Assembly (NCBI GenBank): GCA_003254885.1
Contig: QANT01002578.1
Span: forward strand, 1 to 37,005
DNA from: Purshia tridentata
Taxonomy: Eukaryota > Streptophyta > Magnoliopsida > Rosales > Rosaceae
DNA length: 37,005 nt
Reading direction: 5' to 3'
The notes below the pieces were generated by a model that had not been told where the DNA came from, made no database searches, and was given only the letters and a program-made list of their open reading frames with translations. This document shows, in pieces, positions 20,494-31,961 of this stretch. The translations under genes and the position numbers were made by a program. Position 1 is the stretch's first letter, and every line of letters starts with the position of its first letter.

Positions 20494-21480
20494 TGACACC
20501 CAGGAACCGTTGAAAATGCCACAGCATGTTTTTCAAATGATTTGATGGTTAGGTGGTCGGAACCACTGCCGTCGCTACCTAAAGTGGTGGTACTTAGCCC
20601 AATTTCAACAATTCTCACCAGTTTCTTCAAATTTCCAATTCCAAACCTCAATTAAAATTTCCTAAGGGTTAGAATTGTCCACAATTGCATAAAACAAAAT
20701 AAAATTCCTAAAATTTCCAGAAAATCTAGAATTGGGTATAATCCCAAAATCCAAGTTTCTAATTACTCACAATAAATCATCAAACCCCAAATCACTCCAA
20801 TTCCATTCTATAACCCTCAATTGTACAATAGAACCATTAATTTCACTCAATCAAAGCCAAATCCGAAATGGGTCTCAAAAACCCCCAATTTCCTTTATCC
20901 ACAAATACTAAAAAAAACTTGAAAAAATCTTAGGGAATTAAAGGCCATACGGAAAAGGAGAGAAAGCCACCTAAAATTTGGGTTATTTGAGTTGGAATCT
21001 TGGTCGAAATAAGGAGGAATAACTGGCTAGAAATGGTGGCTTTTTGGGCTGCCTTTTTCGTGCTGGGGCTGGCTGGCTAGAGCCGGCGAAGGGAGGTTTA
21101 CGACCAGAGAAGGCGACGCCACCTAGACTAGCTGGACTTGGCTGGTCTCGGTGGTAGTTGGGTGCGCATGAGGAAGAAGAGGGGAAGACATGGGGGTTAG
21201 GTGAGCTAGAGCGAGAATGAGATTTTCCTCCAAATTAAAATCTAATTGTTAGCTTTAAAACTTTACTTTCCTAAATTTATAAGTTTAACCCTAACTTCAC
21301 ATGTCCATAACTCTTAAACCGTAGCCCTAATTTTGTGTCTATGAACTTGTAAGCTTGATACCTTCCTAATGGACCCAAAATCAAAATTAAACTTTTAACC
21401 GAACCCAAAGTCAACTTTTGACTTCAATGAAATTAAACTAAAATTCAAAAATTAACTTAAAAAAAAAACGAATCATTACG
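20494..21480 (-). repeat. 5' LTR of element C
   Basis: On the plus strand it starts TGACACCCAGGAACCG and ends AACGAATCATTACG, about 987 bp. The expected last base (A of TTACA) appears mutated to G. It has the same layout as the A and B LTRs but shorter: one U3 module (about 21297-21410, with TCTTAAACCGTAGCCC and CTATGAACTTGTAAGC) and a GC-rich leader near 21020-21200. No partner 3' LTR is visible because the left part of the element ends at about 9031. Confidence 0.72.
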
Positions 21481-22772
21481 CTTTGATGAATGAAAACCAG
21501 ATCTGAACGATAATGGTTGAGAAAGAAAGAAATTAAAGGAAAAGAAATATATTGGCTGCTATTATAGCAAGAAAAACCATGATTAAAAATGAGGCAAATC
21601 TATACAGATGATTTTATAGAAATATATTGGTTGCTTTCATTTCATTTCATCAAATATAGCTCTGCCCAAAAGAAACTAAAAGAAAAAAAGAGATCTGGTT
21701 TGCCCAAAAATTAAATTTCCTATAGCTTTTTGATCAACAAAAACTAGATCTACAGTTTTGTCCAAAAACCATCGCCATCGAGAGCAGATTTGATTTGATT
21801 TTTTTTTTTTTCATGTGTCTACACCACTAAGTGCTATGGAACTACCATGTTGACCACATTGTCGACTGAAAATTGCACATTGTTGACCATCTTGTCGACC
21901 AGAAATTCCACCACATCATGTCAACCTTCTTCACCAGATCTGAACTGAAACCAAATTATTACAAATCTTCTTGATCTACCAGTTGCCACACGAAACTAGA
22001 TCTTGGGATTCATAAGAAAAAGAGAAAATGGTGGGATAGAGAAAAGATAAGACATGGAGGTGAGGAGTTGGGTTTGCATTGGGCAGGGTGAGCAGTGCGG
22101 CGTGGTGGCATATCTTGGCATCTGATCTTAGCATTATGAAGTTTGGTATTAGGTGATTTAACTACCTAAAACAACTTGGTAAAACCACGATCAATGATTG
22201 AACCCAAATTTAAAAATATTTTGTAGGTCTAAACTAGTCAACCACATAACAAACTGCACGACAGATTAACACCACAAAAAAACACTTCAACAAGTATCAC
22301 AATCAAACATATGTGAGGTGACAACCTAGACACTCAAAGGACCCATTACAGTAGGCATCCCAGTGCTACCCACAACTAAAGTGAAGTGTGTGATTCAAGA
22401 TCTATTTTAGTTTTTCATTTTCAATAGCATCAAAAATAACCCATGGTGTGATTGTGTGTGATGAAGTGTTTACAACGAGGAAGAACTAAACAATATAAAA
22501 CCAGAAACATAAAGAGAAGAACACACAAGTCTTTTACCCAGAAAAACCAAAGGGTTAAAAAATTGGGGGTCTTTTTAGCAGACCAAGCAATCCACAAAAG
22601 AGTTTCAATACAAGGATTCAAACACATAAGCTCATTTATAAGAAGCCTAGTTCTAAATAGCAGAAAATGCCTTGTATGATGAGCGAAGAACTAAGCAAAA
22701 CATACATGAATCTAATGCTTGTGAAATGCATGACATAAATTTTACCTTGGGCATTTGGTTTGAAGTCTTCAT
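21481..22772. other. Anonymous AT-rich sequence, no gene recognised
   Basis: About 1.3 kb with only short frames on either strand, including 75 codons at 22452-22679. There are no conserved motifs. Two similar words (AGAAATATATTGGYTGC at about 21542 and 21618) suggest a small internal duplication. Confidence 0.5.
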
Positions 22773-22925
22773 TGCACATTGAAGAAAAATTTGATAATTA
22801 TATATTTATAATTATATTTGTTACTCATCACAATTTGACTTTACTCATTTAAGGAATAGAGTTTTATTATTTAGGGTACGACCCATTCGAGATGGAGTAC
22901 ATCTCTTAATTACAATCCTTTAATT
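22773..22925 (-). mobile_element. Family D LTR end fragment, inverted
   Basis: Its reverse complement matches the sequence on both sides of the A2 solo LTR: GATTGTAATTAAGAGATG then GTACTCCAT corresponds to 5450-5475, and GAATGGGTCGTACCCTAAAT onward corresponds to 8310-8420. The match stops near 22773, close to the inferred LTR D end, which supports that boundary. It is an uninterrupted (empty-site) version of the D LTR. Confidence 0.6.
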
Positions 22926-23070
22926 AAGGGACTCAAGAGGCTAAAAAAAAAATAATTAAGGGGCTAACCTTTGATTCCAAGTGTAACGAAACCAGTGGAT
23001 GACCTTGTTTTGCATTTTCAATAGGTAAAAGACCAACTAAAAAATAGGAATTTATGTTGCTAAGTGTTTG
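22926..23070. other. Short linker between D fragment and A palindrome
   Basis: AT-rich sequence with no gene. It contains AACCAGTGGATGA, which resembles TCCAGTGGATGA near 4609 inside the D LTR, so it may be further diverged LTR D sequence. Confidence 0.3.
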
Positions 23071-23437
23071 TGTCACGCCACGACCCTCGGGCACGTAAAA
23101 AACAACTGAAACCGAAAACTGTAAGCCTTTTTCCTGAAACCGTGAGCCATGAAAATAAAACAATTTATTCAAAATAACTATAATTTACAAAAAAATTTAT
23201 AAAAATCAACTGGGTGCAGGATTTGTTTTGTAGGTTAAGGAGGTTGAGGAGACAGTGGAGAGAAGATGGCGCAGTGGTACCAATTTTAAATGGAACAGTT
23301 GATTTTTATAAATGTTTTTGTAAATTATAGTTATTTTGAATAAATTGTTTTATGTTCATGGCTCACGGTTTCAGGAAAAAAGCTTACAGTTTTCGGTTTC
23401 AGTTGTTTTTCAAGTGCTTGAGGGTCGTGGCGTGACA
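23071..23437. repeat. Palindrome formed by two inverted ends of LTR A
   Basis: Arm 1 (23071-23210) starts TGTCACGCCACGACCCTCGG. Arm 2 (23298-23437) ends with nearly the complement, GAGGGTCGTGGCGTGACA. The 140-bp arms differ at only a few positions and flank an 87-bp spacer that starts TGGGTGCAGG. Arm 2 with the spacer is the normal 3' end of a family A LTR and is followed correctly by the PBS at 23441, so arm 1 is the added inverted copy. The rest of the 5' LTR is missing. Confidence 0.9.
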
Positions 23438-23440
23438 GAA

Positions 23441-23452
23441 TGGTATCAGAGC
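23441..23452 (+). other. Primer binding site of the family A element
   Basis: TGGTATCAGAGC, complementary to initiator tRNA-Met, lies three bases after the LTR end (23437). The perfect match and spacing fix the LTR boundary. Confidence 0.93.
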
Positions 23453-24408
23453 TAGACCAGTCAGAAGTATGTGGATTGTAAGACCCAGGGACCAAGACCC
23501 TGATATGGGCGGCTGTTGGGCAGCGGCAAGCTACCAGGTGAGGTGAAGTGAGTGATCCCACACCACCCAGAGCAGGAAAGGTGATGTTACTGAAGAAAGA
23601 AAGTAAAGGAAAAACCACAGTTTCAGCAAAGCAAGTTTGAGAAAGAAATGAATTTCCAAAGTATTTTCAGAAAAGTATTTCAGTTGAGCCATGAAAATGT
23701 TTGAAAAGGTTTTTAGGTGTGTCCCTTGCACTGCCATCTTCTTTCCTGCTTCTCAGCAAGTTCATAAGAGTTGGAAGTTAGTTTGAGAAAAGTTTGAGTT
23801 TTGGTGAAGTTGTTCAGTGATAACAGAGTTAGCCTGGTTAAGGTAAAAAGGAGTTTAGTGGGTTGAACTGTTTTACCCTCGCGAGTTTAGTTTGCAAAGT
23901 AGCAGAGTTACCAAGGAAGCAGCTAGGTGGGACCTAGGCTGTTGACTAGGAGACGTTTAGGGTCTACTTTGGTACTTTTCTAGAGTTTTAAGTCACTTTT
24001 GACCACCTTACTCAACAGTTGTCGTTGGTTTTCAATGTCGTTCAGAGTTGTGCAGCGAAAGCGTGGTGGAAGTTCAGAAGAAGCAGAATCGGGAGGTACC
24101 GAGAGTTGTGGCAAGGTAGCTACTCGAATGAAGTGAAGACCTTGCGGGTTGTACTTGAAGGTTTGGAGTTTAGTTGCGAGAAAAACACGACAAGCTTGTT
24201 GCCGCTAGTTCTCCAGTCAAGAGTTACGTCTTGCTTTCTTGTGTTAGTACTCAGTTTGTTTTAAAAAGGTTGAAAGGGTTTTAGTTTTGAAAAGGGTTTT
24301 TGGTTTTAACTTGTTGCTTGTACTTGCTTGTGCTTGCTTGTTTGTGACTGTGAGAAGTCACTTTTCTTGTTACTTTCCCTTGGGAATTTCAAGGATGAAA
24401 TTCTTTTA

Positions 24409-24419
24409 AGGGGGTAGGT
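24409..24419 (+). other. Polypurine tract of the family A element
   Basis: AAGGGGGTAGG precedes TGTAAGACCACGTACC, the start of the 3' LTR. The upstream TTTCAAGGATGAAATTC is the same signature as before the 3' LTR of element B, linking the two families. Confidence 0.82.
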
Positions 24420-24744
24420 TGTAAGACCACGTACCTTTCTAAGGTTTGTTTAAAAATCTTTTAAAGAATTTTGGGATTTTATTTCAGAAGTAAAACGTTT
24501 TCGGCGTTTTTCTAATTTTAAAGTTTGATTTTTGAACTTGGAGCCAAAGTTGACTTTTTGTTTGGGCAAAGTTTTGGTTTTGACTTTGGGTTCGTTGGAA
24601 AGGCCTCGTTCTCCTAAGTTCATAGACACGAAGCACGCGTCAAAAGGAGCTACAGTTTGGAAGTTACAGATGTGTGAAGAGAGGGGCAAATTTATAATTT
24701 TAGAAAAGTTAGTTTTAAAAGGGCAAAAAGTCAGAAATTCCTCA

Positions 24745-24747
<3 letters not shown>

Positions 24748-24781
<34 letters not shown>
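24748..24781 (+). repeat. (TC)n microsatellite
   Basis: About 17 uninterrupted TC units sit in the leader of LTR A3, at the position where A1 has a short TCTCTCTCCTCTC tract. The expansion is specific to this copy. Confidence 0.95.
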
Positions 24782-24783
<2 letters not shown>

Positions 24784-24855
24784 GACCCTCTCCCTCAGCC
24801 GCGCCTTCCACCGGTGCGTGAGGGCACATCTGGTAGCAAGCTGGCCTGGTTTTTG

Positions 24856-27024
24856 TGATAGGACCCTCCTCGAATTCCACCCTGGAACTCGGAGTGATCC
24901 TGCAGGCATCCAATATCAAGGAAAATCCTACCGAAAATTCGGCAGAACCTCCCCTGAAATTGGACTAACCCTTTCTCCACGAAGACCTGCAAAAGCACTT
25001 CTAAGCATCACAGCTCTTCTACCACAACCAAAGGGTCTCCGACCCAAAGTTCAAAACCAATTATTTAAATTTTCAACTAAATTTTCAGAGAGGTACTACA
25101 AATTCCACTAACGAAATAAAATTTACAAGATAACTAAACACCTATAAACTACACCAGCTAACTAGATTGCCTCGACGTCTTTGGCACGACTGCTCCACCG
25201 CTACAACCTGGGAGGAAAATTTAAGACAACAAACAAAGATAAAACTAATGAGATAGCTCAGTGAGTGGACATAAATGAAAATAAGCATTTATAAACCTTT
25301 ACTTTCAAGTTCCTTAAAATTTCGCAAACCTTCTTTGAAATCCCCCAGTTTTAAAATAACTTTCATAAAATCCACTGAAAACTCTATGTAAAAAGTCCGC
25401 ATCTGAAATCCGTTTCGAAAACTCTGATAAATTGATAAAATTGGTCAAGCTCCCAAAATATTAAATAAGAACTGAAATTTGTATCAACCAATAATTATTT
25501 TGTAAACTGCTTTGACAAAGAAACCTCTCACTCAACAGTTACCCACTGAACCTGCCGTACATGCGCATGGCCCGCGACCTGCCGTATGCATGCAGGGCCA
25601 ATAGCCTGCCGTACATGCGCAGGGCTCACAACCTGCCATACGCATGCAGGGCCAATAATCCTGCCGTACATGTGCAGACCCAAAGTCTGTCGTACACATG
25701 CAGGGCTAATATACCTATCATACGTGCACGCAGAGCCACCCCCAAAGGGCAAGGCATTCCAGCACATGGCCCAAAGCCTACGTGTATACCGTGATGGGTC
25801 CCAAAGACCTTATGCAACCTGATAATCTGAAGGGTACTGCGAAGGGTGGTTTGAAAACCATTTCTCATAAATCTCTTTTCACCCATAAAAATATATAATC
25901 TTTCTAATACTGTAAAATCATTAAACCAACAACTATAAAAACCTTTTCAGTAACCAAACCCTTAATATTTCAAGATACGAATAAACCACATATGTTTATT
26001 TGAGAAATCAAAACGTTTCCAAGCACATCAAATCCATTTCCATACTCAAGAATCGAATAATATTTCTCAATTCATAAACTCAATTAAAACTTAAATATAA
26101 ATACGAATTAAATCATGAAATTCATAAAGAATTCATAAACAAAGTTTAGGAAACGAAGTCCACTCACAGAGATAGCCTAGCTTTGGTCTCCGACTGGATC
26201 GTCTCTGGGGTCGGAAACGTCGCCTAAAATTGAGGTAATCGAAGGCCGGAAGCTACCGGAATCGACGAACAAAGTGGCGACGGGCTGGCTATTTTTCGGC
26301 GTGATTTCCTGCTAGAAAGGGGCTAGCCGGCGTGGGGGAGCTCAGGGGAAGACGGCCGACGGCTCGAGAGTGGTTCTCGACCGGTCTCGGCGTCCTATGT
26401 CGCCGGAAGTGAACCAAGCTCCATGGTAGCCGCCACGCCCACGCAGGGAGGAGGAAGACATCACGGAAGAGGGAAGAGGAAGGGCTGGGGGGGCGACGTG
26501 AGGTCGTTGGCCGGCGACTGGCAACGTCACCGGTGGTCTATGTGGGTGGTCGCGCGCAAGAGGAGAGGGAGGATAGAAGTTCACGAGCTGGGGGGTGCTG
26601 TCTGAGCGTGGAGAAGGAGAAGGCAAAGTAATAGAGAGAGAGAGGAATATTCCAGAATTTTTTGGAATATTAAATGCCATTTCCTCAAAATTACAAGTTT
26701 GCCCCTCACTTTGAACCCCCGTATTTCTCAAACCGTAACTCTAAACGACGCATGCTACGTGTCTACGAATTCGTGGAGTCGAGCTCTACGTAACCATGTC
26801 AAAGTCAACTCTAAAATTTGGGTAATTCAAAAAGTCAACTTTGGGTCTCTTCTCACGTTCCTAACTTTCTAACTAAGGCTCTAAATAACCCATGCCGCGT
26901 GTCAATGAACTCGTGAGCTTAAGACCTTCCTAATGGACCCAAGGTCAAAGCTAAAATCTTATTAGAATCTAAAGTCAACATTGGGCCCTATTAACATTCA
27001 CTTAGGAAGGTACGGGTCGTTACA
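24856..27024 (-). mobile_element. Solo LTR, family B, minus strand (copy B3), nested in LTR A3
   Basis: On the plus strand it starts TGATAGGACCCTCCTCG and ends GGTACGGGTCGTTACA, 2,169 bp. The 5-bp target TTTTG is duplicated exactly at 24851-24855 and 27025-27029, and LTR A resumes on the far side. It carries seven minisatellite units, two U3 modules (about 26720-26970) and lacks the 631-bp intron-like segment, although its junction sequence differs (CTCAATTTTAGGCGACG). Confidence 0.95.
25551..25805 (-). repeat. Shared LTR block with ~27-bp minisatellite, seven units
   Basis: Seven units run from CCTGCCGTACATGCGCATGG at 25551 to about 25740, alternating GCGCAGGGC and GCATGCAGGGC forms, then CCCAAAGGGCAAGGC and GATGGGTCCCAAAGACC. 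There are two units more than in the copies at 18649 and 11827. Confidence 0.85.
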
Positions 27025-28438
27025 TTTTGGCCCATCGTGCTCGCCTCCTCCTCCTCCTTCTTCCCTTGGCCACCGTTCAGCCCAGAACAACCCGAAACAA
27101 GAGAACCCAGCTTGTGCACAGTCTGTGTCGCCAACGGCGATCTCCCTTTTCTGGCCACGTCGCGACCTCCCACCAGCCCAGACTTCTTCCCCTTGTCGAG
27201 CCCGTCATGATGGTGTCCTCTGATCGTCCATCGGAGCTCTTGGGAGGCCGATCGACAATGGGCAGGCCGGCGAGTTCTTCCTTTTCCAGACACTTTTGAG
27301 CGTCGACCCAGGTTTGAGCTTTGGTCCACTCAACCTGCTCCACGTGCCTATACAGTTTGTTTCGGTTTTTAGTGAGTTTTGGTTTTGTACAGGTTAGCCA
27401 TCGCCAGCCACTGCAGGTCCTACCGCGTGTGGTGGTGCTAGCGACTTGTCTTCCAGGTTTTTAGCCTTTGGCCAGTCACCCAAACCTATGGGTGAGTTTC
27501 TTTGACTTTGTGGTTTTTTTTTCGAGGCCGAGCAACCACCGTGAGTGGTGGTTCCCGCCCGTTTCAGCTGTTTAACGGCCTATATGTGAACTCTATTTTG
27601 TTTGTTGGACTGTTTGGTATTAACAGGCACCTTGTCACGAGAATTTATATTTCCGATGCCGTTATGCTGCCGAATTTTAGAATTTGAGAAAAGCAGCAAT
27701 GAAGGGCAGTTCGGTCTTTTCTCGTGGTACACTGTGAGTGAAATTAAGTTTAGTTTTAAGTTGCTCCTTGTTCGTTGGTTTTCTTGTGTGCTTGTTTGCT
27801 AGCTCAATGGGTACGAGTTAGGATTGGATTTTCCAAAGGTTATTCGAGGTTATTTTGGGAATTGAGAATTAAGTTGGTTTTGAGGGATGTTGAGGATTAT
27901 TGAGTTCCATTTGGAGAATTTAGTTGGATTTCCAAGTAAGGATCTTGTGGATTAATTCGAAGTGATTGTCAGTTAAGGAATTTCATTAGTTAAGGGTGGA
28001 GACTTTAAAGGTGGCTTTCAGAGTGTTGTGTTAAGTACCCAGTTTCTAGATAAGTTCAATGAGGTCTTTGAGACCTATCGTGACACACACAGAGCTTTGG
28101 GCCATGTGTTGCAGTGCCTCGCCCTTTGGCGGCAACTTTGCATGCACGTATGACTAGTTATTTGCCCTGCCTGTACGATGCAAAATTTCTTACAGGTGTA
28201 TGGCCAGTTAAATCCGCCCTGCTCGTACGATGCAGCATTCCATACGAGTGCACGACCAGTTTCTCTTGGGTACTTGTACGAGGGTTTGAGTGTGGTTGAG
28301 GATCAGTGATTTACCAGGGATTTGAATCTTTGGATTAAATTTTTGGATGATTTCTAGACTTTGTGGTTTGAGGCTTAAGGTTGTTTTATCATTTAATTAT
28401 TCTAATTGATTTTAATTTGCGGTTTACTATAAGTTTTT

Positions 28439-29718
28439 TGACAGGACCCTCCCCGAATTCCACCCTTGAACTCGGGGTGATCCTGCGGGAATCCAATGTC
28501 AAGGAAAATCCTACCGAAAATTCGGCAGAACCTCCCCTGAAATTGGACTAACCCTGGATTACCCTTCCTTAGAAAACTTGTAAATTTCACTTCTAATCCA
28601 GCTCCCCTACCACAAACAGGGGTCTCCGACCCAAATTCATAACAAAAGGGAAATCAAGATAGTGTTTGTACTAATAACAGTGACATTTACACCGCGATAG
28701 TCTAACTACTGTAAATAGTATAATTAAGTAAGACATTAGGGGAAATTTTACAAGTTTCCAAGATCTATGAAAGCCTCGACGTATCTCCTGCTCGACCGCT
28801 CCACCGCAGTTACCTGGGGGAAATTTCAAAACGACAAAAAGAGATAAATTAATGAGACGACTCAGTGAGTGGACGGAGATAAAAGTGTTTAAACTTAAGA
28901 TTATAGCACAATCCATTTATTAAAATAAAAATACCCAAAAATAAGTTAATATCAAAACCTATAAATGGGCGGCGGACTGGGGGCTTTTCCGGCGTCATTC
29001 CTCGTCGAGGGACGGTTGGCTGCCGTGGGGAAGTACCGGGGTGGCTGACCGGCGGCTGGGGAGTGATTCTCGGCCAGCCCTGTCGCCTAATATCGCCGGA
29101 GACAGGTTGGACTTGGTGGCAGCAGTACACTCGCACGCAGGGGAGAATGAGAAATCGGGAGAGAGGAGAGAGAGAGGGGCTGGGGTGTCGGGAGGTCACT
29201 GGCGACGTCGCCGGCGGGTCTGGGTGGCCGGAGGTGGCTGGCGTCGCGCAAGGGAGAGAAGAAGGGGAGAAGATGTTGGCTGGCTGGGTTGCTTTCGCGT
29301 GGGAAAGGAAGAGAAGAGAGTGAGATAAAAAGGGGGGAAAAAGTTTCCAGAAATTTCTGGAAATTCAAACTCATTTCAACGAAATTACAAGTTTGCCCCT
29401 CACTTTGAACCTCCGTATTTCTCAAACCGTAGCTCCAAATGACGCATGTTGCGTGTCTACGAATTCGTGGAGTCGAGCTCTACGTACTCATGTCCAAGTC
29501 AACTCTAAACTCCAAGCAATTTAAAAAGTCAACTTTGAGCTCTTTTATCACGTTCATAACTTTTTAACCGGGGTTCTAAATAACCCATGCCGCGTGTCTA
29601 TGAACTCGTGAGCTCAAGGCCTTCCTAACGGACCCAAAGTCAAAGCTAAAATCTTGTTAGATCCAAAAGTCAACATTGGGCCCTATTACAATGTACTTAA
29701 AAGGTACGAGTCGTTACA
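28439..29718 (-). mobile_element. Family B LTR with central deletion (copy B4)
   Basis: On the plus strand it starts TGACAGGACCCTCCCCG and ends GGTACGAGTCGTTACA but is only 1,280 bp. After CAGTGAGTGGACGGAGATA and about 100 bp of AT-rich sequence it jumps at about 28972 to GGGCGGCGGACTGGGGGC, so the minisatellite and neighbouring leader (about 0.9 kb in other copies) are absent. The U3 modules are present (about 29410-29650). The flanks TTTTT and GTCAC do not form a target duplication, and the LTR A3 sequence expected beyond it is missing, so the right boundary is rearranged. Confidence 0.82.
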
Positions 29719-30659
29719 GTCACTGAGACAACCAAGCACTTCAACAAGTGCTCAACACCGCTTCCTTCATCGGTTTTTTAATATATTTCTCGACAGTTCA
29801 CTCTATACCTTCTTAAGGTGATGAGTCTGGTAGAGACTGCATATTAGGTTTTAACTTTAAAATTTAGGGACTTTCTTAGGATATAGAATAGGATTTGCCT
29901 AAAATTTTAGAGCTAAAATCTAACTTGAAGCCGATAAAGCTAACAAACTGGTGCTAAGCGATTGAGAGAAAAAGAAAATGGCACCCCAAAAGAAACTACA
30001 AACAGGCATGTGCAGCCTACCACACATATTCCAATTTGAGGTAAACCATGTATCCTTGTCTCAATATTGGAAAAGAAGTTCTAACTTAAAGTTCATATTG
30101 GCTTTGGTCTCACAATCTCATAAGTTAGTAATTAAATGGTAAAAGTACAAAGATATGTAAGTGATTATTAAACAAAATATATAATCACAGGAAAAACGTT
30201 GATAAAGCTCTCAAGGGCACCGGAAACCATAAGTTTGCTAACAAGGATAAATGTATTCAAGTCACGAAGATGATGACAAGTCACAAGGATAAATGTATTC
30301 AACTAAATCGCAAACAAGATAAGAATATATTCAAGTCACCAAGATGATGATAGTTGACTTCACCCAACACAATCTGAAAATAGGCAGCTAGAGCTTCAGT
30401 ACCTAGAATTTTCATGGCCGGCAAAGTATGGATGGTAGAGTGCTGCTTTTGTAGAGATTCTCTTCGTTGAAAAATATTTGCACATGTTCTGAATTTTCCA
30501 AGAGTAATACACTATTAGACTCAGCAGTATGTTTGTGAAATAGAACACTCATTGTTAAAAGATCAATCCTTTCAACATTTTTGGGAGCAGGTCTGCAATA
30601 GGTGTTGTTGCTAGTTTGCTGCACCACATATCAATACTAGTCTTAGAGTAAACTTATTA
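29719..30659. other. Anonymous AT-rich sequence, no gene recognised
   Basis: There is no frame longer than about 71 codons and no recognisable motif. A small direct repeat, ACAAGGATAAATGTATTCAA, occurs near 30241 and 30281, with a related TTCAAGTCACSAAGATGATGA pattern nearby. Confidence 0.5.
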
Positions 30660-31800
30660 AACATTTATTCCAACTCTAAGTATACTTGCAAGTGCACGAA
30701 TCGCAGAGTAGCCAAGGGTGCAGTACGAGGTCAATTCCATAGGGAATGGATATAGTACCAATAAACCAACTCAACTTAATATATTAGAAGCACAAACACA
30801 TGCACACAGATAAGGGGTTTGGATTAGGTAAAAAATACAAATACACACTCTAATTCACACACACACGCTTTTGTAGCATTGTGACGCATCATAATCCACC
30901 ATCTAGTAATAGAAACAATGAGTATGGTAACGTGCAATTTCAAAAGACTACGAACACAAAGTTTGCCTACCAAAAGCTTTGGATATTTCCTTTTGGCATT
31001 ATACCCTCTTTATGCATATACTAGGAGTCTCTTAAACCTGCCCTAGAAAGTTAACTTACATGTTCCTAGACAAGCTAGGCCAATCATCCATGTAAGAGTC
31101 ATTAGGATCTGTGAAGATGACAAACACATAGACCATATATCCACCGCAATGTACACTACGCCATCTATGAATACTATTACCACAATCGATTCTTACTCGA
31201 TTGCTTATCACTTCTAAAATTGTCATCCTTTTAAGCTTATTTAATTTTATAATAATCACTAGATGTTTCATCCCTAAGGTTGCTAAGCTTAAAAGAATCT
31301 ACACCTAATGCATTTCTAATAGATAATAGGATTTTACGCAAGTACCATCATCATAAATTGCAAAAATCATAAATAAAACATTGATCACATGCTAGAGGCT
31401 TTATCTTAAACTTAACAACGCATGAAAGTAATTAGGACATGAACATGAAATTAAAAAGATTAAATAAATATATAAATTGCCAATCCATGTTCACAATATT
31501 AATTAATTAATTAACTAAAACAACTTGAAAGCATGAAAAAGAAAGAAGCAGATCACAAGAAGGTCATTGCAAGGCAAGATCGCGTGTGGCTTAGGCTAGG
31601 GCTCTCCTTGTTGTCAGCAAGGTGGGGCATCACTCCTTCTTCTCCTTGGTACTCTAAGGAGCGGCACTACCTTTTGGCTTGCCTTCTTGTGGCATACCCT
31701 CTCTTTCTCTCTCAAAGCTTATAAGAATTGTGAATTTCCAAAATTAGGTATGAACAAACGTTCAAATGTGTAAAAGAAATAAACTAAACTAATAAACAAA
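30660..31800. other. Anonymous region with a possible retroelement-derived motif
   Basis: The stretch 30690-30760 reads AGTGCACGAATCGCAGAG, then GTGCAGTACGAGGTCAATTC and CATAGGGAATGG. Similar wording is common in the non-coding parts of plant retroelements, as I recall it, but I cannot place it. The rest is AT-rich and without a convincing gene; the 63-codon frame at 31533-31724 has no motif. Confidence 0.3.
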
Positions 31801-31806
31801 ATAGAA

Positions 31807-31846
31807 CAAAAGAAGAAGAAAAAAAAAAAAAAANAAAAAAAAAAAA
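31807..31846. repeat. Poly-A tract with an undetermined base
   Basis: AAGAAGAAGAAA leads into A-runs broken by an N at 31834. This is a homopolymer where sequencing or assembly failed, and it could hide length variation. It is not proof of a LINE or SINE tail. Confidence 0.7.
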
Positions 31847-31934
31847 ACCCAACGGGGAGGCAGTGGTTAGAAACTTGTGGCTAAGGCTAATGCAACAAGT
31901 TAGGAAGCTTATACCCAAGCCCTAGGGCTTCTTC

Positions 31935-31961
31935 CTTCTCTCTCTCTCTCTCTCTCTCTCT
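31935..31961 (+). repeat. (TC)n microsatellite
   Basis: About 13 TC units. The context is AT-rich non-coding sequence, unlike the TC tract at 24748 that lies in an LTR leader. Confidence 0.9.

Larger units (their letters stand above)
23438..24419 (+). mobile_element. Interior of a family A element, non-coding
   Basis: The 982-bp interior runs from just after the LTR end through the PBS to the polypurine tract before the next LTR. The plus strand has no frame above 81 codons (24019-24264) and I see no gag, protease, reverse transcriptase or integrase motif. With about 2-kb LTRs and no coding region it is a non-autonomous derivative (LARD-like, though with a short interior) that would depend on proteins from another element. 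Confidence 0.75.
24420..28438 (+). repeat. 3' LTR of the family A element (copy A3), interrupted and truncated
   Basis: It starts TGTAAGACCACGTACC and follows A1 through the U3 module (about 24560-24670) and a pure TC microsatellite. It is broken at 24855 by solo B LTR 24856-27024 and resumes at 27030 with the leader (CCATCGTGCTCGCC). It includes a degenerate version of the shared minisatellite block at about 28050-28280. It ends at 28438 at a position equivalent to about 3330 in A1, where another B LTR begins. The last roughly 300 bp are not found after that B LTR. Confidence 0.82.

Noticed and set aside
22452..22679. 75-codon plus-strand Lys/Arg-rich frame as a small gene
   Set aside because: Not recognised, no supporting signals, and the opposite strand is equally open in this stretch.
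24748..24781. TC tract as a target duplication or element boundary
   Set aside because: It sits inside the leader of LTR A3 at a place where other copies have a shorter TC tract; it is simple expansion.
25551..25740. Possible CRISPR-like array of regular repeats
   Set aside because: The units are contiguous with no unique spacers and lie inside plant LTRs.
31807..31846. Poly-A run as the tail of a LINE or SINE
   Set aside because: No reverse-transcriptase sequence, promoter boxes or flanking duplication could be found, and the tract contains an undetermined base.
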